DNA from: Hyphomicrobiales bacterium
Lineage (GTDB): Bacteria > Pseudomonadota > Alphaproteobacteria > Rhizobiales > Rhizobiaceae
Length of the DNA stretch: 64,000 bases
NCBI GenBank assembly: GCA_900469345.1
Contig: UBWZ01000004.1
Coordinates: 62,001-126,000 of the forward strand
Direction: 5' to 3'
In this document: one piece after another, positions 17,105 through 25,635 of the stretch
Numbering within the stretch: position 1 is the stretch's first letter
Layout: every line of letters begins with the position of its first letter
Made by a program: the position numbers and the translations under genes
Notes under the pieces: model-generated
Database searches by the model: none
The model's input: the letters and a program-made list of their open reading frames with translations, nothing else
Told to the model about the DNA's origin: nothing

Positions 17105-17577
17105 CGTGCTGCCTCCGCGGCTTCGCGCACCGCCGAAACGATGCTGTTATAGGCGCCGCACCGACAGAGATTGCCGGACATGTATTCGCGGATCTCGTCG
17201 TCGGAACCGGCATGGCCTTCCTTGATGCAGGCGACCGCCGACATGATCTGGCCCGAGGTGCAGTAGCCGCACTGGAAGGCGTCATGCTCGAGGAAGGCGG
17301 CCTGCACCGGGTGCAGCTCGCCGGTTTCGGCAGCGATACCCTCGATCGTGGTGATCTGCCGGCCCTCGACCTGGGCGGCAAGCGTCAGGCACGACAGCAC
17401 GCGCTGGCCGTCTACGTGGCAGGTGCAGGCGCCGCATTGGCCCTGGTCGCAGCCCTTCTTGGTGCCGGTGAGCGCCAGATGCTCCCGCAGGGCATCGAGA
17501 AGGGTTACGCGTGGCTCGACGTCGAGCGCGTGGCTCTGCCCGTTGATATCGAGACTGAGATGAATGGTTCGTGTCAT
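17101..17577 (-). CDS. paoA: Molybdenum hydroxylase 2Fe-2S subunit (PaoA-like, no Tat signal)
   Basis: A 158-residue iron-sulfur subunit with a plant-type ferredoxin cluster (Cys43, 48, 51, 63 in KKGCDQGQCGACTC...LSC) and an all-helical second cluster (Cys103, 106, 138, 140 in QCGYCTSG and NLCRCGAY). I place the start at 17577, where AGGAGC lies about 7 bases upstream; the eight codons before it include that site. E. coli PaoA has a long Tat leader, which is missing here, so this complex is probably cytoplasmic. It is the first gene of the three-gene operon. Confidence 0.88.
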   Translation of the reverse strand: MTRTIHLSLDINGQSHALDVEPRVTLLDALREHLALTGTKKGCDQGQCGACTCHVDGQRVLSCLTLAAQVEGRQITTIEGIAAETGELHPVQAAFLEHDAFQCGYCTSGQIMSAVACIKEGHAGSDDEIREYMSGNLCRCGAYNSIVSAVREAAEAAR

Positions 17578-17811
17578 GGATGAAGCTCCTGCCATCGTCA
17601 CGAGACTGGGAAGATTTTGATCATGTCCCGGCTGGTCCGCCGGGGTCTGCGCTCTAGATGAGCTTCAGGAGAGAAGTGCAGCCATCTTTCGGCATGACAT
17701 TCGATCCCCTCCTGCATTAAGAAGAGTGAAGCACTCCGCATAAACGGAGGCGCCTCCGTTTAACCTAACCATCGGCGCACTTTCGTCAAGTCCCGCCGCG
17801 GAGTTTTTGCC
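17578..17811. promoter_or_regulatory. Divergent promoter region with perfect 22-bp palindrome
   Basis: The 234-bp region between the hydroxylase operon and the divergent TetR gene contains a perfect palindrome at 17741-17762, half-site TAAACGGAGGC, centred about 60 bp upstream of the TetR start. A second small inverted repeat GAGTG-AAG-CACTC lies at 17724-17736. A long perfect palindrome beside a TetR gene is the usual form of its operator, so it probably represses both the hydroxylase operon and itself. Confidence 0.65.
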
Positions 17812-18402
17812 TTGTCCCCGGCTGAGCCGACCTCGTGTTCCGCACCCGCCAAGCTTCGTGCGGATGCCCGCCGCAACCGCGACAAGCTGGTTGAAACGGC
17901 GGCGGCTGCGTTTGCGGAAAAGGCCGGAGAGGCATCGCTGGAGGATATAGCGCGGCAGGCCGGCGTCGGCATCGGCACGCTCTACCGCCATTTTCCGACC
18001 CGCGAGCATCTGGTCGAAGCCGTCTATCGGCGCGAACTGGAGGGGCTGGCGGCGGCGGCGACCGAGCTAGCTGCGACCCATCCGCCGGATGTCGCACTGG
18101 AGGAATGGACCCGCCGCTTTGTCGGCTACATGGCCACCAAGCGCGGCATGGCCAACAGCCTGCGCATCCTGATGACCTCCAATTCCGCCCTGTTTGCCGA
18201 GGGCGCCGGCCTCGTGCGCGGCGCGCTGGACGGCCTGCTGCAGACCGCCAGCAGCCAGGGCTTCGTGCGCAAGGATATCGAGACCACCGACCTTCTCCAC
18301 GCGCTCTCCAGCATCTATTCCATCCCCGACGGCCCGGAATGGCGGCAACGCGCCCACCGCCTGATCGGGCTGTTGATGGACGGACTGCGCGCCCGCAAAT
18401 AG
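17812..18402 (+). CDS. TetR-family regulator of the molybdenum hydroxylase operon
   Basis: A 196-residue repressor. The helix-turn-helix lies at about residues 22-68 (DKLVETAAAAFAEK...SLEDIARQAGVGIGTLYRHFPTREHLVEAVY). The C-terminal domain (about 85-196) resembles that of regulators with small hydrophobic ligands. The only upstream start in frame is a TTG at 17812, with GGAG about 8 bases before it. The location next to a perfect 22-bp palindrome and divergent from paoABC strongly suggests that this operon is its target. An aldehyde or aromatic substrate of the enzyme may be the inducer, which is inference. Confidence 0.85.
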   Translation: MSPAEPTSCSAPAKLRADARRNRDKLVETAAAAFAEKAGEASLEDIARQAGVGIGTLYRHFPTREHLVEAVYRRELEGLAAAATELAATHPPDVALEEWTRRFVGYMATKRGMANSLRILMTSNSALFAEGAGLVRGALDGLLQTASSQGFVRKDIETTDLLHALSSIYSIPDGPEWRQRAHRLIGLLMDGLRARK

Positions 18403-18494
18403 AAAAAGCCGCGATTGCCGACCGCGCCATCGCCGCCTATCGTCGCGCAAGGACGCGACAGCGCCAACCGCTTCAGACAACAGGGTGCGCGCAC

Positions 18495-19634
18495 ATGGCG
18501 GACTTCGACATCGGTTTCGACATCCCAGCAGTGATCGGCATGCCGGTTGCGCAAATCCAGACGCCGGCCCTGATCATCGATCTCGATGCGTTCGAACGCA
18601 ATGTCGCACGCATGAAGACCGCCGCCGAGACGATGGGCGTGCGTCTGCGTGCCCATGCCAAGACCCACAAGTCGGCCGATATCGCCCTCTACCAGATGGA
18701 CCATGGCGGCGCCGTCGGGATCTGCTGCCAGAAGGTTTCGGAGGCCGAGGCGCTGGTGCGCGGCGGTGTCAACGACGTGCTGGTCGCCAACGAAATCACC
18801 CATCCCGCCAAGATCGACCGGCTGGCACGGTTGGCGCAACGCGCGCGGATCTCCGTCTGCGTCGATGATGCGGGCGTCGTTCCGTTCCTTGACGAGGCCG
18901 CCGCGCGCCATGGGGTCCGGCTCGACGTACTGGTCGAGATCGACTGTGGCGGTCGCCGCTGCGGCACCCTGCTCGGAAAGCCCGCCGTCGAGCTGGCCGC
19001 CCTCGTTGCGGCATCGCCAAACCTCGTGTTTGCCGGCATTCAGGCCTATCACGGCAACGCCCAGCATATCTACGATCCGGCCGAGCGTCGCGCCGCGATC
19101 GACGCCGTGCTCGACATGGTTCGCGAGACGAAGGCCGCCCTGGCAAGCGTGGGGATCGCCTGCCCGATGGTGACCGGCGCCGGCACCGGCACCTATAATC
19201 TCGAGGGCACGTCCGGCCTCTATGACGAAATCCAGCCAGGCTCATACATTTTCATGGATGCGGATTATGCGAGGGTCGGAGCGAGCGACGGAAAGGACAC
19301 GGTCGGCGGGTTCGAGCACGCGCTCTTCATTTTGACCTCGGTGATGAGCAAGCCCGCATCCGGCCGCGCCGTTTGCGACGCGGGGCTCAAATCCCATTCC
19401 GTCGACAGCGGCCTGCCTTTGGTCTTCGGTTTCGAAGGCGTCCGCTATCTGGGCGCATCCGACGAACACGGCAACCTCGCCGACCTGGAAGACAGGCTTA
19501 AGATCAACGACATGCTGCGGCTTGTGCCCGGCCATTGCGACCCGACCTGCAATCTGCATGACTGGTTTGTCGGCATTCGCAACGGCCATGTCGAGGCGCT
19601 GTGGCCGGTGACGGCGCGCGGCAAGATCTTTTAG
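18495..19634 (+). CDS. D-threonine aldolase / 3-hydroxy-D-aspartate aldolase family enzyme
   Basis: A 379-residue fold-type III PLP enzyme with an alanine-racemase-like N-terminal barrel. The PLP lysine is in RAHAKTHKS (Lys56). ICCQKVSEAEALVRGGVNDVLVANE, DCGGRRCGTLLG and the C-terminal metal-binding PGHCDPTCNLHDW follow closely the order in Paracoccus 3-hydroxy-D-aspartate aldolase (BhcC), which splits beta-hydroxyaspartate to glycine and glyoxylate. D-threonine aldolases share the same scaffold, so the substrate stays open. The partner genes of the beta-hydroxyaspartate cycle are not nearby. It follows the TetR gene by 92 bp on the same strand. Confidence 0.82.
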   Translation: MADFDIGFDIPAVIGMPVAQIQTPALIIDLDAFERNVARMKTAAETMGVRLRAHAKTHKSADIALYQMDHGGAVGICCQKVSEAEALVRGGVNDVLVANEITHPAKIDRLARLAQRARISVCVDDAGVVPFLDEAAARHGVRLDVLVEIDCGGRRCGTLLGKPAVELAALVAASPNLVFAGIQAYHGNAQHIYDPAERRAAIDAVLDMVRETKAALASVGIACPMVTGAGTGTYNLEGTSGLYDEIQPGSYIFMDADYARVGASDGKDTVGGFEHALFILTSVMSKPASGRAVCDAGLKSHSVDSGLPLVFGFEGVRYLGASDEHGNLADLEDRLKINDMLRLVPGHCDPTCNLHDWFVGIRNGHVEALWPVTARGKIF

Positions 19635-19752
19635 AGCCTGTAAGTTCACACCCTTGTGTTTCGTGAGCGCTCCCCGGCTGGATCACGCCCTCCCCTTGAG
19701 GCGGAGAGATGTTCCAACAGACCACCGCCTGGACGACCGCACCCATGCGAAA

Positions 19753-19782
19753 ACAATTGTTGACGCGCTCAACATTTGTTGA
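19753..19782 (+). promoter_or_regulatory. Candidate operator/promoter of psuK-psuG
   Basis: Three half-sites occur in a row: TGTTGA (19758-19763), TCAACA (19769-19774) and TGTTGA (19777-19782). Adjacent ones form inverted repeats, the first pair extending to 9 of 10 matching bases. A TTGACG -35-like hexamer overlaps the first half-site. The cluster ends 29 bp before the psuK ATG. A bound regulator here would block transcription; the helix-turn-helix of PsuK itself is a possible ligand. Confidence 0.4.
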
Positions 19783-19811
19783 AAGATAGGGCGGTCTCAA
19801 GGAAAGCCGCC

Positions 19812-20921
19812 ATGGAAGACACCAGCCCACAGGAAGCAGCCGTTCTGGCGGCCATCCGCGACAACCCTTTCGTTGGCCAGCAGGAGATCGCCTCGCTGCT
19901 GGGGCTGGCGCGCTCCACCGTTGCGGCCCACATCGTCCAGCTCATGCAGAAGGGCCATATCCTCGGCCGCGGCTATGTGCTGGCCGAGCCGGCCCGCGCC
20001 GTCTGCATCGGCGGCGCCGTGCTCGATCGCAAATACCGGGCGCGGCAGACGCTAGTGCCGGAAACCTCCAATCCGGTCGATGGCGTCCGCAGCCTTGGCG
20101 GCGTTGCCCGCAACGTTGCCGAAAACCTCGCCCGGCTCGGCACCGCCACGACCTTCGTGTCGATCGTCGGCGACGACGAGGCGGGACGCACGCTGCTGAG
20201 CTTTATGCGCGAGCGTGGCATCGACGTGAGCCAGGTGATCGTCTCGGCCGAGCGGCCGACCGCCGAATACGCAGCGATCCTCGACCCGGTGGGCGACCTC
20301 GTCATGGGGCTTGCGGACATGAGCATCTTCGACCTGCTGCTGCCCGACCACATCGACCGCATCTGGCCGCACCTCGCCTCGGCCACCTGGGTCTTCTGCG
20401 ACTGCAACCTGCCTGCCGAGACGCTCGCAGCCTTGATCGACAAGGCGAGGACCGCGCAGTTCCGGCTGGCGATCGACGCGGTTTCCACCGTCAAGGCCGC
20501 TCGCCTGCCGAAGGATCTGACCGGGGTCGACCTGCTGCTGATGAACCTCGACGAAGCCGATGCCGTTCTGGGCCGGCGGTCGCAGAAGACCATGGCAGAC
20601 GCCCGGGAAGCGGCGCTCGGTCTGCGGCAGGCAGGAGCGCATGAAGCCATCGTCACCATGGGCGCCGAAGGCATCGTCGTCGCCGGCATCGAAGGGGTCG
20701 GCGTCTTCCCGGCGGTTGCCGCGGCCGCCGTCGACATGACAGGCGCCGGCGACGCGATGATTGCCGGCACCCTGCACAGGCTGATGGCTGGCGAAGACCT
20801 TCGGTCGGCCGCCCGGGTCGGCGCGCTTCTCGGCGCCATGACCACGGAAAGCCCGGCCAGCGTCCATCCGCAACTCTCTCCCTTGTTTCTTGATGCAAAT
20901 CTGCATCGCATCAGCGTTTGA
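19812..20921 (+). CDS. psuK: Pseudouridine kinase with N-terminal helix-turn-helix (PfkB family)
   Basis: A 369-residue protein. Residues about 1-55 form a winged helix-turn-helix (AAVLAAIRDNPFVGQQEIASLLGLARSTVAAHI). The rest is a PfkB ribokinase-fold kinase starting at AVCIGGAVLDRKY, with the GGVARNVAENLARLG substrate motif and the catalytic/anion-hole DMTGAGDAM near residue 310. PsuK phosphorylates pseudouridine to pseudouridine 5'-phosphate, the substrate of the glycosidase encoded 11 bp downstream. HTH-fused members are known. The start at 19812 has AAGGA 8 bases upstream, which excludes the longer in-frame reading. Confidence 0.88.
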   Translation: MEDTSPQEAAVLAAIRDNPFVGQQEIASLLGLARSTVAAHIVQLMQKGHILGRGYVLAEPARAVCIGGAVLDRKYRARQTLVPETSNPVDGVRSLGGVARNVAENLARLGTATTFVSIVGDDEAGRTLLSFMRERGIDVSQVIVSAERPTAEYAAILDPVGDLVMGLADMSIFDLLLPDHIDRIWPHLASATWVFCDCNLPAETLAALIDKARTAQFRLAIDAVSTVKAARLPKDLTGVDLLLMNLDEADAVLGRRSQKTMADAREAALGLRQAGAHEAIVTMGAEGIVVAGIEGVGVFPAVAAAAVDMTGAGDAMIAGTLHRLMAGEDLRSAARVGALLGAMTTESPASVHPQLSPLFLDANLHRISV

Positions 20922-20932
20922 AAGGAAACCTT

Positions 20933-21856
20933 ATGACCCTGCTGAAGCCAAAGCTCAGCCCCGAAGTGGCCGAAGCGCTCGCAAGCGGCGGCCCGGTCGT
21001 GGCGCTCGAATCCACCATCATCACCCACGGCATGCCCTACCCGGCAAACCTTGAGACGGCGCTCGGCGTCGAGGCGGTGGTCCGCGAAAACGGCGCCATC
21101 CCGGCCACCATCGCCGTTATTGATGGCGAGTTGCGCGTCGGCCTGGAACATCATGAGCTGGAAACGCTCGCCCAGGCCAGGGACGTCGTCAAGGCATCCG
21201 GCCGGGACCTCGCCGTCGCCATGGTGCGCGGCCAGACGGCGGGAACTACGGTCTCTGCCACCATGCTGCTCGCTGATCTCGCCGGCATCGACATCTTTGC
21301 AACCGGCGGCGTCGGCGGCGTTCACCGCGGCGCCGAACAGACCTTCGACATCTCGGCCGACCTGACCGAGCTTGGCCGCACCAAGACGGCGGTGGTCTGC
21401 GCCGGGGTGAAATCCATCCTCGATATCGCCAAGACGCTCGAATATCTGGAAACCCAGCGCGTGCCGGTGATCGCCTTCGGCACCGACGATTTTCCGGCCT
21501 TCTTTACCCGGCAAAGTGGCTTCAAGGCCGATCACCGGCTGGATACGGCAGAAGAGATCGCCCACGCCATGCACCTGCACCACCAGCTCGGCACCGGCAC
21601 GGGCCTTTTGATCGCCAACCCCATTCCGGAACAGGCGGCGCTGACGCCGGACTTCATCGACGGCACGATTGCCGATGCCGTGCGGGAAGCGGAAGAGCGC
21701 GGCATCGGCCGCAAGCAGCTGACCCCTTTCCTGCTCGCCCGCATCAATGAACTGTCGAAGGGCGAGAGCCTCAGGGCCAACATCGCGCTGGTGCGCAACA
21801 ACGCGGCGCTGGCGGCGCAGATGGCCGTCGCCTACGCGGCGCTGAAAAGGGGCTGA
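20933..21856 (+). CDS. psuG: Pseudouridine-5'-phosphate glycosidase
   Basis: A 307-residue enzyme that cleaves the C-C glycosidic bond of pseudouridine 5'-phosphate to uracil and ribose 5-phosphate (reversible). Conserved segments are VALESTIITHGMPYP (Glu26), GGVGGVHRGAEQTFDISADL (Asp143) and VVCAGVKSILDI (Lys160). These match the E. coli catalytic residues Glu31, Asp149 and Lys166 with a 5-6 residue offset. AAAGGA lies 6 bases before the ATG at 20933. It is cotranscribed with psuK. It ends 46 bp before a minus-strand gene, with only a weak hairpin and no U-tract between. Confidence 0.92.
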   Translation: MTLLKPKLSPEVAEALASGGPVVALESTIITHGMPYPANLETALGVEAVVRENGAIPATIAVIDGELRVGLEHHELETLAQARDVVKASGRDLAVAMVRGQTAGTTVSATMLLADLAGIDIFATGGVGGVHRGAEQTFDISADLTELGRTKTAVVCAGVKSILDIAKTLEYLETQRVPVIAFGTDDFPAFFTRQSGFKADHRLDTAEEIAHAMHLHHQLGTGTGLLIANPIPEQAALTPDFIDGTIADAVREAEERGIGRKQLTPFLLARINELSKGESLRANIALVRNNAALAAQMAVAYAALKRG

Positions 21857-21902
21857 CATCCGCAATCGGGGTGGCGCATGGAACTGCGCCGCCTCGCACG
21901 GA

Positions 21903-22376
21903 TCAACCGCGGCGGGCGGCCTCGATCGCCGCCACGTCGATCTTCTGCATCGTCATCATCGCGTCGAAGGCACGTTTCGCCTCGGCTCCGCCGGCCGAGA
22001 GCGCCTCCATCAGAACGCGTGGCGTGATCTGCCACGAGACGCCCCACCGGTCCTTGCACCAGCCGCACTGGCTTTCCGCGCCGCCATTGCCGACGATCGC
22101 GTTCCAATAGAGGTCGGTTTCGGACTGGTCCTCGGTGGCGATCTGGAACGAGAAAGCCTCGGTCTGGCGGACGGCCGAGCCGCCATTGAGACCCATGCAG
22201 GCGACCCCCGCGACGGTGAACTCGACGACCAGAACATCGCCCTCGCGTCCATCCGGGTAGTCGCCCGGCGCCCTCATGACAGCGCCCATTCGGCTGTCGG
22301 GAAAGGTTTGCGTGTAGAATAGGGCGGCCTCTTCGGCATCCCGGTCGTACCACAGGCAAATCGTGTTTTTGGCCAT
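21903..22376 (-). CDS. PhnB-like VOC-family protein
   Basis: A 157-residue protein of the PhnB / 3-demethylubiquinone-methyltransferase-like glyoxalase-fold family. It starts NTICLWYDRDAEEAALFYTQTFPDS, has GREGDVLVVEFTVAGVACMGLNGG in the middle, and CGWCKDRWGVSWQI before the conserved tail with PRVLMEAL and FDAMMTMQKID. The molecular role of this group is mostly unassigned. GGAGG 7 bases before the ATG at 22376 fixes the start. It is downstream of ftsZ2 on the same strand with a 151-bp gap carrying a hairpin, so probably a separate unit. Confidence 0.85.
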   Translation of the reverse strand: MAKNTICLWYDRDAEEAALFYTQTFPDSRMGAVMRAPGDYPDGREGDVLVVEFTVAGVACMGLNGGSAVRQTEAFSFQIATEDQSETDLYWNAIVGNGGAESQCGWCKDRWGVSWQITPRVLMEALSAGGAEAKRAFDAMMTMQKIDVAAIEAARRG

Positions 22377-22485
22377 CCTGCGCCTCCTCTCGCACCTCCG
22401 CATGCACAAGCCGGAGGCCGTCGGAGTGTCGCCACAAGCGCCGTGCTTTGCAACCCCGGGCGCCAAAGCCGTTCCGGGGCCCTGA

Positions 22486-22519
22486 AAAGGCCGTCGCGGC
22501 GGAGGCAGGCCCCCGCCGC
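22486..22519 (-). terminator. Probable terminator of ftsZ2
   Basis: A GC-only 7-bp stem (22496-22502 with 22513-22519) lies just past the ftsZ2 stop in its direction of transcription, followed by GACGGCCTTTTC. The U run is short and displaced by 7 bases, so efficiency is uncertain. Confidence 0.4.
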
Positions 22520-22527
22520 TATGACCC

Positions 22528-23553
22528 CTACTGAAGCGTGCGGGCTTGGACGTGTTCGGCGCCGTATTCCGGAGCCGGCGCAGCGAGCGTGCCGTCCTCG
22601 AGACCGGTCGCCACCACCGACACGCGGAACTTGCCATCGAGATTGCGGTCGAAGATCGCCCCGACCACGATGTCCGCATCGTCCTGCACCTGGTCGCGAA
22701 TGCGGCTGGCCGCCTCGTCCACTTCAAACAGCGTCATGTCGGAGCCGCCCGAGATCGAGATCAGCACGCCGCGCGCGCCCTTGAGAGAGACGTCGTCGAG
22801 CAGGGGATTGGCGATCGCCGCCTCTGCCGCGTTCATCGCGCGGCCCTCGCCGGCCGCTTCCCCGGTGCCCATCATCGCCCGGCCCATGCCGCGCATGACA
22901 GACTTCACGTCGGCGAAATCGAGGTTGATCAGGCCTTCCTTGACGATCAGGTCGGTGATGCATCCGACGCCGGCAAACAGCACCCGGTCGGCCGTCATGA
23001 AAGCGTCCGCGAACGTGGTCTTGGCGTCGGCGATGCGGAACAGGTTCTGGTTGGGAATGACGATGACCGTATCGGCCGCCTGGCGCAACGCCTCGACGCC
23101 CGCTTCGGCCATGCGCATGCGGCGGTTGCCCTCGAAAAAGAACGGCTTGGTGACGACGCCGACGGTCAGGATGCCGGCCGAGCGCGCCGCATGGGCGATC
23201 ACCGAGGCCGCCCCTGTGCCGGTGCCGCCGCCCATGCCGGCGGTGACGAAGCACATATGCGATCCGGCCAGGTGGTCCATGATCTCGTCGATCGATTCTT
23301 CGGCGGCTGCTCGGCCCACTTCCGGCTGCGAGCCGGCGCCGAGCCCCTCGGTGATATGCGCGCCGAGCTGGATCCGGCGGGTGGCCTTGGACGTGGCCAG
23401 AACCTGCGCATCCGTGTTGGCGGCGATGAACTCGACCCCCTGCAGATCCTCGTCGATCATGTTGTTGATCGCGTTTCCACCGCCGCCGCCAACGCCGATC
23501 ACCGTGATATGCGGCCGCAGCCCGGAAATGCCCTTCTTGGCGTCGGTCATCAT
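22528..23553 (-). CDS. ftsZ2: Tail-less FtsZ homologue (FtsZ2)
   Basis: A 341-residue tubulin-like GTPase. The nucleotide motifs are intact: [15 protein letters not shown] (18-32), GGGTGTG (108-114) and the T7 loop [11 protein letters not shown] (210-220), which provides the catalytic aspartates. The protein stops soon after the second domain and lacks the long linker and conserved C-terminal peptide that bind FtsA/ZipA in the main FtsZ. S. meliloti and relatives carry such a second short FtsZ, dispensable for division. The start is one of two adjacent ATGs (23553 or 23550) after AAGGAG; the second has better spacing. The division genes ftsQA are not nearby. Confidence 0.9.
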   Translation of the reverse strand: MMTDAKKGISGLRPHITVIGVGGGGGNAINNMIDEDLQGVEFIAANTDAQVLATSKATRRIQLGAHITEGLGAGSQPEVGRAAAEESIDEIMDHLAGSHMCFVTAGMGGGTGTGAASVIAHAARSAGILTVGVVTKPFFFEGNRRMRMAEAGVEALRQAADTVIVIPNQNLFRIADAKTTFADAFMTADRVLFAGVGCITDLIVKEGLINLDFADVKSVMRGMGRAMMGTGEAAGEGRAMNAAEAAIANPLLDDVSLKGARGVLISISGGSDMTLFEVDEAASRIRDQVQDDADIVVGAIFDRNLDGKFRVSVVATGLEDGTLAAPAPEYGAEHVQARTLQ

Positions 23554-23692
23554 GCTCTCCTTGAATACCGTGGTGCTGCACGCCCTGGCGAGCAGCGAAT
23601 CGCGGGCGAGGGTACACGGGCAACAAGGCAGTGGCGCGGCGAAAATCACCGTCCACTGCAATTGCGGCTTAGGTTGAGCCGCCGCGACCGGT

Positions 23693-25495
23693 TCAGGCCG
23701 GCTCGAACAGTGGCTCGATCTGCATTTCGGGCACCAGAACAAGCCCCTTGTCGGTGATCCGGATCTCTGGGATGACCGACAAGGGGATGAGGTTGAAGCC
23801 CATATAGGCAATCGTGCAGCCGGCCTTTTCCCATTCGAGCTTCAGCGCCTTCACCTCGTCGGCGACCGCATGGACGCGCTTGTCCGACAGGAGACCGGCG
23901 ATCGGCAGCGGCACCATGGCGGTCACCTTGCCGTCCATGACGACGCAGACACCGCCCTGCGTCTTGTCGATCGCGTCAAGCGCCACCTGCATGTCATCGG
24001 CATTGGTGCCGGCGACGATGATGTTGTGGCTGTCATGCCCGACCGAGGAGGCGACGGCGCCCTTTTTCAGGCCGAAGCCGTTGAGAAGCCCGTGCGCGAC
24101 GTTGCCGTCGGACTTGCCGTGGCGCTCGACCACGGTCACGAAGCAGAGGTCATGGTTGTCGAAATGCGCCTGCCAGTCGTTGGCGGGCTCGAGCGTGACG
24201 GTAACGTGGCGCAGCGTGATGCCGGGCAGTTCCGTCTTGATCGTGTGAGCGATGACCCGCTCCGTCGGCAGGTCGGGCGTCAGTGTCAGGCCCTGCGGCA
24301 GCTTGACCGTGTGATAGGCGGCCTCCGGATAGCGGTAGGACTTGGACAGGGCCTCGTCGAGAACAGGCGTGATCGACCCGTTGTCGACCACCAGTTCGCC
24401 GCCGTACCAGGTGCTGATCGGCTTCAGGTCGTCGTTCATCAGTACCAGGTCGGCCCGCCTTCCGCCGCCGAGACCGCCGATCTCGTTTTCCATGCCGAAG
24501 CGGGTTGCCCCGTGCAGCGAGCCCATCGACCAGGCCTGTTCCGGCGTCATGCCGTATTTCACCGCCTCGCGGGTAACCCAGTCCATCCCGAACGCGAGCA
24601 GATCCTCGGCGTCGCGGTCATCGGTGCAGACGGCGACGCGCTTGTGGGACGCACCGAGCTCGGTGATCGTCTTGATCGCCTGCGGCAGGGAATGCCAGGG
24701 CGTCGTCGGCGGGCCGCCGCGCAGGAACAGCCAGACGCCGGCCTCGAGCAGATCGTCGGCAATGTCCCGGTCGATCGCCTCGTGCGTATCTGTGACGCCC
24801 GAGGCGGCATAGGCGGCCACGAACTCCCGGCCGTAGACATGGCCGGAGACCGGCCTGCCGCGCTCCAGCGCCGCTGCAAGAATGGCATGGCTGCGCTCGT
24901 CGCCCATGGCGACCGGCACGAAGTCCATCTTTTCGCCGAGCGCCACCGCCTCCGGCCACTTGTCGAACAGCGCCGCGATCTTCGAGGGCGTGAGATCGCC
25001 GCCGGCGGTTTCCATCGCCGCGGAGGTCGCCGGTACCGTGCTCGGCACCGTCAGGAAGATCGACAGCGGCGCCTGGCGGGCGTCTTCCAGCATCGCCTCG
25101 ACGCCGGCCACGTCCATCACGTTGCCGATCTCGTGGCTGTCGCAGAAGATCGTCGTCGTGCCGTTGAGCAGCGCCGCTTCCGCATAGGCGCAGGCGGTCA
25201 CCATCGACGATTCGATGTGGATGTGGGGATCGACCAGACCGGGCGCGATGATGCCGCCGCGGGCGTCGTAGAGGCTGGCGCCGCTGCCCTTGTAGCTTCC
25301 GGCCGGTTTGACGGCGGCGATGCGCCCGCCCGATACCCAGACCTCGCGGCCGTCGGTGATCCGCTCAGAATAGGTGGACAGCACGCGGGCGCCCTGGATG
25401 ACAAGGTCCGGCTCCCGCCGCGCCGAGGCGACGTCGGCCAGCAGGCGGGTCATGGTCGAGAGCGGCTTGACGGAAAAACGATTGAGCGTGGCCAT
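23693..25495 (-). CDS. ade: Adenine deaminase
   Basis: A 600-residue amidohydrolase-superfamily enzyme converting adenine to hypoxanthine and ammonia. The metal site is seen in [14 protein letters not shown] (His91, His93), [10 protein letters not shown] and the later [14 protein letters not shown] and [10 protein letters not shown]. The Ade-specific C-terminal domain contains [23 protein letters not shown] residues. I take the ATG at 25495, after which [16 protein letters not shown] could be an alternative internal start. No strong ribosome site is visible for either. It is followed, 139 bp on, by ftsZ2 on the same strand. The purine-salvage role has no obvious link to its neighbours. Confidence 0.9.
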   Translation of the reverse strand: MATLNRFSVKPLSTMTRLLADVASARREPDLVIQGARVLSTYSERITDGREVWVSGGRIAAVKPAGSYKGSGASLYDARGGIIAPGLVDPHIHIESSMVTACAYAEAALLNGTTTIFCDSHEIGNVMDVAGVEAMLEDARQAPLSIFLTVPSTVPATSAAMETAGGDLTPSKIAALFDKWPEAVALGEKMDFVPVAMGDERSHAILAAALERGRPVSGHVYGREFVAAYAASGVTDTHEAIDRDIADDLLEAGVWLFLRGGPPTTPWHSLPQAIKTITELGASHKRVAVCTDDRDAEDLLAFGMDWVTREAVKYGMTPEQAWSMGSLHGATRFGMENEIGGLGGGRRADLVLMNDDLKPISTWYGGELVVDNGSITPVLDEALSKSYRYPEAAYHTVKLPQGLTLTPDLPTERVIAHTIKTELPGITLRHVTVTLEPANDWQAHFDNHDLCFVTVVERHGKSDGNVAHGLLNGFGLKKGAVASSVGHDSHNIIVAGTNADDMQVALDAIDKTQGGVCVVMDGKVTAMVPLPIAGLLSDKRVHAVADEVKALKLEWEKAGCTIAYMGFNLIPLSVIPEIRITDKGLVLVPEMQIEPLFEPA

Positions 25496-25571
25496 GAAAT
25501 ACCCGTTGGGAGAGGTTGCGTTGTCCCATCGTAGGCAAGTTCGGCAGCCCGCGGAAGGGTCTTGTACCGGC

Positions 25572-25604
25572 AAAGAAACGGCGCGGCAGGTAGCTGCCGC
25601 GCCG
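25572..25604 (-). terminator. Terminator of the exoH-exoP operon
   Basis: An 11-bp perfect GC-rich stem (CGGCGCGGCAG/CTGCCGCGCCG, 4-base loop) starts about 32 bp after the exoP stop and is followed in the minus direction by TTTCTTTG. It is well placed to end the long exo operon before ade. Confidence 0.75.
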
Positions 25605-25635
25605 GGAAACACGCGATATGGAAAACTGTCCGCGC

